Shown piece by piece: positions 5,702-7,967 of a stretch of 7,967 nt of DNA. Under the pieces are notes generated by a model. The model saw only the letters and a program-made list of their open reading frames with translations, did not search any database and was not told the DNA's origin. The stretch's first letter is position 1, and each line of letters begins with the position of its first letter. A program made the position numbers and the translations under genes. The DNA is from Treponema sp. (GTDB taxonomy: Bacteria; Spirochaetota; Spirochaetia; Treponematales; Treponemataceae), in contig JAILNY010000152.1 in assembly GCA_024691105.1 (NCBI GenBank), positions 1 to 7,967 on the forward strand. The letters run 5' to 3'.

Positions 5702-7264
5702 GTGAAAGTTTTGAATAAGCTGAAAGAGACTGCGGCATCTGTTATTCCTGTTATGGTGATTGTTCTCTTTCTTGGATTGACTGTTGTTCCTGTTGAAAAA
5801 ACACTTCTTGTTAGATTTGTTATCAGCGGAATTTTTCTTATCATTGGTCTTACAATTTTTTTAGTCGGTGTTGATTTGGGAATTCAGCCGATGGGTGAGA
5901 GATGTGGTGCTGAACTTACCAAGCGTCGTAATTTGTCGCTCTTGTTGTTTGCCGCATTTATAATTGGATTTATTGTTACAGCTGCGGAACCTGACATTCA
6001 GGTTTTTGCTTTGCAGGTAAAAAATATTTTTTCGTTTGTTAATAAAGAAATTTTTACTTTTGTAATTGCAGGCGGTGTCGGCTTTTTTATAATGCTTGGT
6101 CTTTTGCGGTCGGTGCTGGGATTTTCTTTAAAGTTGTCTTTGTTTGTATCATATGTGGTTTTATTTCTGATTGCAGCTTTTGTTCCTGATAGTTTTTTAA
6201 GTATTGCATTTGATTCTGGTGGTGCAACAACCGGGCCTATGACGGTTCCTTTTATTATGGCGCTTGGTCTTGGTGTTTCTATGGTAAGGTCTGATGGAGA
6301 AAACTCGTTTGGTCTTACGGGGCTTTGTTCTGTCGGACCTGTAATGGCAGTTCTTGCATATTCTCTCGTGTTGAAAAATCTCGGTTTTTTTAATGAAAGT
6401 TTTCAAGATGCAGCTTCTGCTCAGATTGCTGCCGATGCTGTAAGAGGAAATTTTTTCGTACAGATATTCAGCCCGTTTGCAAAGGTTGCAGGAAAAACTT
6501 TACATGAAGCATTAATTTCTATCTTACCGTTGTTTGGTCTTTTTATAATTTTTCAGATTACGCTGCTTCGTATGACGGCGCGTCAGGTTGCGCGAATTGT
6601 AATCGGTTTTATTTACAGCTTTCTGGGTCTTACGATTTTTTTAATTGGAGTGAACGGCGGCTTTGCCGAGGCCGGAAGTGAACTTGGTAAAACTTTAGGA
6701 CTTGCTGCAATTGAGCGCGGTGGTATCTGGTTTGTTTTGATGATTGCTGTTGGCCTTGTGTTTGGTGCGGTAATCGTTTGCGCTGAGCCTGCGGTGTGGG
6801 TTTTGAGTGAACAGGTCGAAAACGTTTCAGGCGGAACGATAAAGCGAAAGGTGCTGCTTATCTTTTTGAGTGTCGGAACTTCGATTGCAATTGGTCTTGC
6901 GTTGTACCGCGCGATTGCGGGCTTTAATTTGAAATATATTTTGATTCCGGGTTATGCGCTTTCGATGCTGCTTATGATTTTTTGTCCGTCAATGTTTTCG
7001 GGAATTGCGTTTGACTCTGGCGGTGTTGCCTCGGGGCCTTTGACTTCGACATTTGTTTTGTCGTTTACGCTTGGGGCTGCGGCCAACGGAACAAATGCGG
7101 GAGACTCGTTTGGTGTTATAGCGCTTGTTGCGATGATGCCGCTTATTGCGATTCAGATAATGGGAATTATTTTTAAGGTAAAATCTTCTAAGCAGGCGCG
7201 TCTTGCAGAGAAAGCAGAAACGGCTGCCGCTGAAAATATTTCTGGAGGTGCAGATGAGTTATAA
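5702..7264 (+). CDS. DUF1538 family membrane protein, internally duplicated
   Basis: A 520-aa polytopic membrane protein, probably a transporter or channel; the substrate is unknown. Two homologous halves are visible. Half 1 has GLTIFLVGVDLG (49-60), AEPDIQVFALQV (95-106), IAFDSGGATTGP (168-179) and ENSFG (200-204). Half 2 has GLTIFLIGVNGG (309-320), AEPAVWVLSEQV (361-372), IAFDSGGVASGP (435-446) and GDSFG (467-471). The charged AEP and DSGG motifs lie inside or next to hydrophobic helices and are good candidates for substrate or ion binding. The cytoplasmic tail (about 492-520) is polar and rich in Ala, Lys and Glu. The start is GTG at 5702: an in-frame stop lies 30 nt upstream with no ATG between, and the next Met (18) would cut into the first helix. 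The TAA overlaps the downstream P-II gene by 11 nt, suggesting translational coupling and a functional partnership. Confidence 0.85.
   Translation: MKVLNKLKETAASVIPVMVIVLFLGLTVVPVEKTLLVRFVISGIFLIIGLTIFLVGVDLGIQPMGERCGAELTKRRNLSLLLFAAFIIGFIVTAAEPDIQVFALQVKNIFSFVNKEIFTFVIAGGVGFFIMLGLLRSVLGFSLKLSLFVSYVVLFLIAAFVPDSFLSIAFDSGGATTGPMTVPFIMALGLGVSMVRSDGENSFGLTGLCSVGPVMAVLAYSLVLKNLGFFNESFQDAASAQIAADAVRGNFFVQIFSPFAKVAGKTLHEALISILPLFGLFIIFQITLLRMTARQVARIVIGFIYSFLGLTIFLIGVNGGFAEAGSELGKTLGLAAIERGGIWFVLMIAVGLVFGAVIVCAEPAVWVLSEQVENVSGGTIKRKVLLIFLSVGTSIAIGLALYRAIAGFNLKYILIPGYALSMLLMIFCPSMFSGIAFDSGGVASGPLTSTFVLSFTLGAAANGTNAGDSFGVIALVAMMPLIAIQIMGIIFKVKSSKQARLAEKAETAAAENISGGADEL
7244..7256 (+). promoter_or_regulatory. 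Strong Shine-Dalgarno for the P-II gene, inside the DUF1538 coding region
   Basis: GGAGG at 7244-7248 lies 5 nt before the ATG at 7254. Since this ATG precedes the TAA of the DUF1538 gene, ribosomes finishing the membrane protein can restart here. This contrasts with the absence of any Shine-Dalgarno at the DUF1538 start. Confidence 0.75.
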
Positions 7265-7967
7265 ATTGATTATAACGGTAGTTCCTCAGTATTCTGGTGA
7301 ACTTGTGACAAAGGCTGCAAGAGATTCCGGCTGTCCGGGTGGAACTGTTTTGATGGGAACAGAGACATCGGAAAATGGAATAATTCAGCTTTTAGGATTT
7401 GGGGATGCGCCTAAAGATATTACTTACAATCTGACTGATGCGGATGAGTCAGAAAAAATTATCAGAGCAATTTGCAGCTCGACCGCTCAGAAAAAATCAC
7501 GATTTGGAATTTTGTTTTCGATTTCGGTCGGTGATTTTATCAAGGCCGGCTCTGATGCAGATACACAGGAAGTGTGCGGTTTAAATACATGCGTAGCCAA
7601 AGAGCGCACAGTAATCGCGGATAAACAGAAAGCGCAGAATCAAGGAGATAATGATATGAGTAATTCTTACCAGATGATAAATGTAATTGTAAATAAAGGT
7701 TATGCAGAAGACGCAATGGCAGCAGCTCGTAAAGCTGGAGCCGGCGGCGGTACAATTATTCAGGCGCACGGAACTGCAAAAGAAGGCGACGCAAAATTCT
7801 TTGGAGCTGAAATCGTTCCGGAAAAAGACATGCTCATGATTTTAGTTCCTTCTGATAAAAAAGAGGCAATCGTAAAAGCGATAACCGACCTTAAATGCTT
7901 TAGCAAAGCCGGCAGTGGAATTGTATTCTGCAACGAGGTAAAAGATTTTACAGTGCTGGGAAAGAAG
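7254..7967 (+). CDS. Tandem P-II-like signalling protein (3' end cut by window edge)
   Basis: The frame is open for 238 codons to the right edge; the second domain looks almost complete. Two P-II-like domains are seen. Domain 1 (about 1-100) has LIITVVP, then CPGGTVLMGTE (27-37). Domain 2 (about 140-236) has MINVIVNKGYAEDAM (141-155), GAGGGTIIQAHGTA (162-175), FFGAEIVPEKDMLMILVP (182-199) and SKAGSGIVF (217-225), in place of the B-loop of classical P-II. The uridylylated Tyr of GlnB/GlnK is not recognisable in either domain, and the GDGKIF signature is replaced by GSGIVF, so ligand binding may differ. Classical P-II proteins sense ATP/ADP and 2-oxoglutarate and bind transporters or enzymes; here the coupled DUF1538 protein is the obvious partner. 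A polar linker (about 100-134) joins the domains, contains CGLNTC (108-113), and ends at an internal ribosome start (Met135). Confidence 0.85.
   Translation, partial: MSYKLIITVVPQYSGELVTKAARDSGCPGGTVLMGTETSENGIIQLLGFGDAPKDITYNLTDADESEKIIRAICSSTAQKKSRFGILFSISVGDFIKAGSDADTQEVCGLNTCVAKERTVIADKQKAQNQGDNDMSNSYQMINVIVNKGYAEDAMAAARKAGAGGGTIIQAHGTAKEGDAKFFGAEIVPEKDMLMILVPSDKKEAIVKAITDLKCFSKAGSGIVFCNEVKDFTVLGKK
7642..7658 (+). promoter_or_regulatory. Internal ribosome-binding site and in-frame ATG between the P-II domains
   Basis: AAGGAG at 7642-7647 is followed after 8 nt by ATG at 7656-7658. This ATG is codon 135 of the tandem P-II frame and begins MSNSYQMINVI, exactly at the start of the second domain. 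Both the sequence and the spacing are near ideal, and better than at three of the annotated genes in the window. Confidence 0.65.
7656..7967 (+). CDS. Possible separately translated P-II-like protein (second domain, 3' partial)
   Basis: If translation starts at the internal ATG, the product is a single P-II-like domain of at least 104 residues, close to the roughly 112-residue length of classical P-II proteins. It would carry the whole fold from MINVIV to the DFTVLG strand. It is in the same frame as the longer tandem protein, so both forms could be made from one mRNA and could mix in trimers. The evidence is the strong ribosome-binding site and the domain boundary; whether both forms exist cannot be told from sequence. 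Confidence 0.5.
   Translation, partial: MSNSYQMINVIVNKGYAEDAMAAARKAGAGGGTIIQAHGTAKEGDAKFFGAEIVPEKDMLMILVPSDKKEAIVKAITDLKCFSKAGSGIVFCNEVKDFTVLGKK

Noticed and set aside
5694..5705. ATG at 5694 considered as the DUF1538 start
   Set aside because: It is in another frame and meets TGA after three codons; GTG at 5702 is the first usable start in the coding frame.
7600..7660. A frameshift or sequencing error joining two separate P-II genes
   Set aside because: The frame runs through the linker without a break and without a homopolymer suggesting an indel. A lost stop codon by substitution cannot be excluded and is covered in the fusion finding.
7540..7769. Minus-strand open frames opposite the P-II gene
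   Set aside because: They are antisense to a clearly coding frame with recognisable domains, and their compositions (Leu/Tyr/Arg-rich) look like noise.
1..7967. tRNA, rRNA, riboswitch, CRISPR, insertion sequence or attachment site
   Set aside because: No cloverleaf, rRNA-like stretch, regularly spaced repeat, transposase frame or terminal inverted repeat was found on reading either strand.

Overview
The window looks like chromosomal DNA of a spirochaete, most likely a Treponema-type organism. This is an inference from the moderately AT-rich composition, the style of the proteins and the tight gene packing; no rRNA, tRNA or other decisive marker is present. There is no sign of a mobile element, phage, CRISPR array or integration site.

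Layout. Four genes lie on the minus strand, reading right to left from 5559 to the left edge. They are a 12-helix MATE-family multidrug/organic-cation exporter (5559-4162), a stand-alone prephenate dehydratase with a C-terminal ACT domain (pheA, 4142-3300), a DUF2804-like protein (3275-2205), and a large soluble protein of unknown function (2081 to beyond position 1). The large protein is open for 693 codons and cut by the window edge. The gaps are 19, 24 and 123 bp. A 142-bp intergenic region (5560-5701) separates this block from a divergent plus-strand pair. The pair is a 520-aa duplicated DUF1538 membrane protein (5702-7264) and, overlapping it by 11 nt, a gene for two tandem P-II-like domains (7254 to beyond 7967, cut by the right edge).

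How the genes may work together. The plus-strand pair fits a transporter-plus-regulator module, in the manner of amtB-glnK: the P-II-like protein would sense a small molecule and gate or report on the DUF1538 membrane protein. The substrate is unknown. The strongest oddity is that the two P-II-like domains are one continuous reading frame, yet a strong Shine-Dalgarno sequence and ATG (7642-7658) sit exactly at the domain boundary. The second domain could therefore be made both as part of a fusion and as a free P-II-sized protein. The minus-strand genes show no clear shared pathway.

A second pattern concerns expression. Three genes (pheA, the DUF2804 gene and the DUF1538 gene) have no Shine-Dalgarno sequence. 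Each instead has a sigma70-like -10 box ending only 6-7 nt before the start codon, with a plausible -35 box 16-17 bp further upstream, which suggests leaderless mRNAs. The P-II gene and the large unknown gene have ordinary Shine-Dalgarno sequences, and MATE has a weak one.
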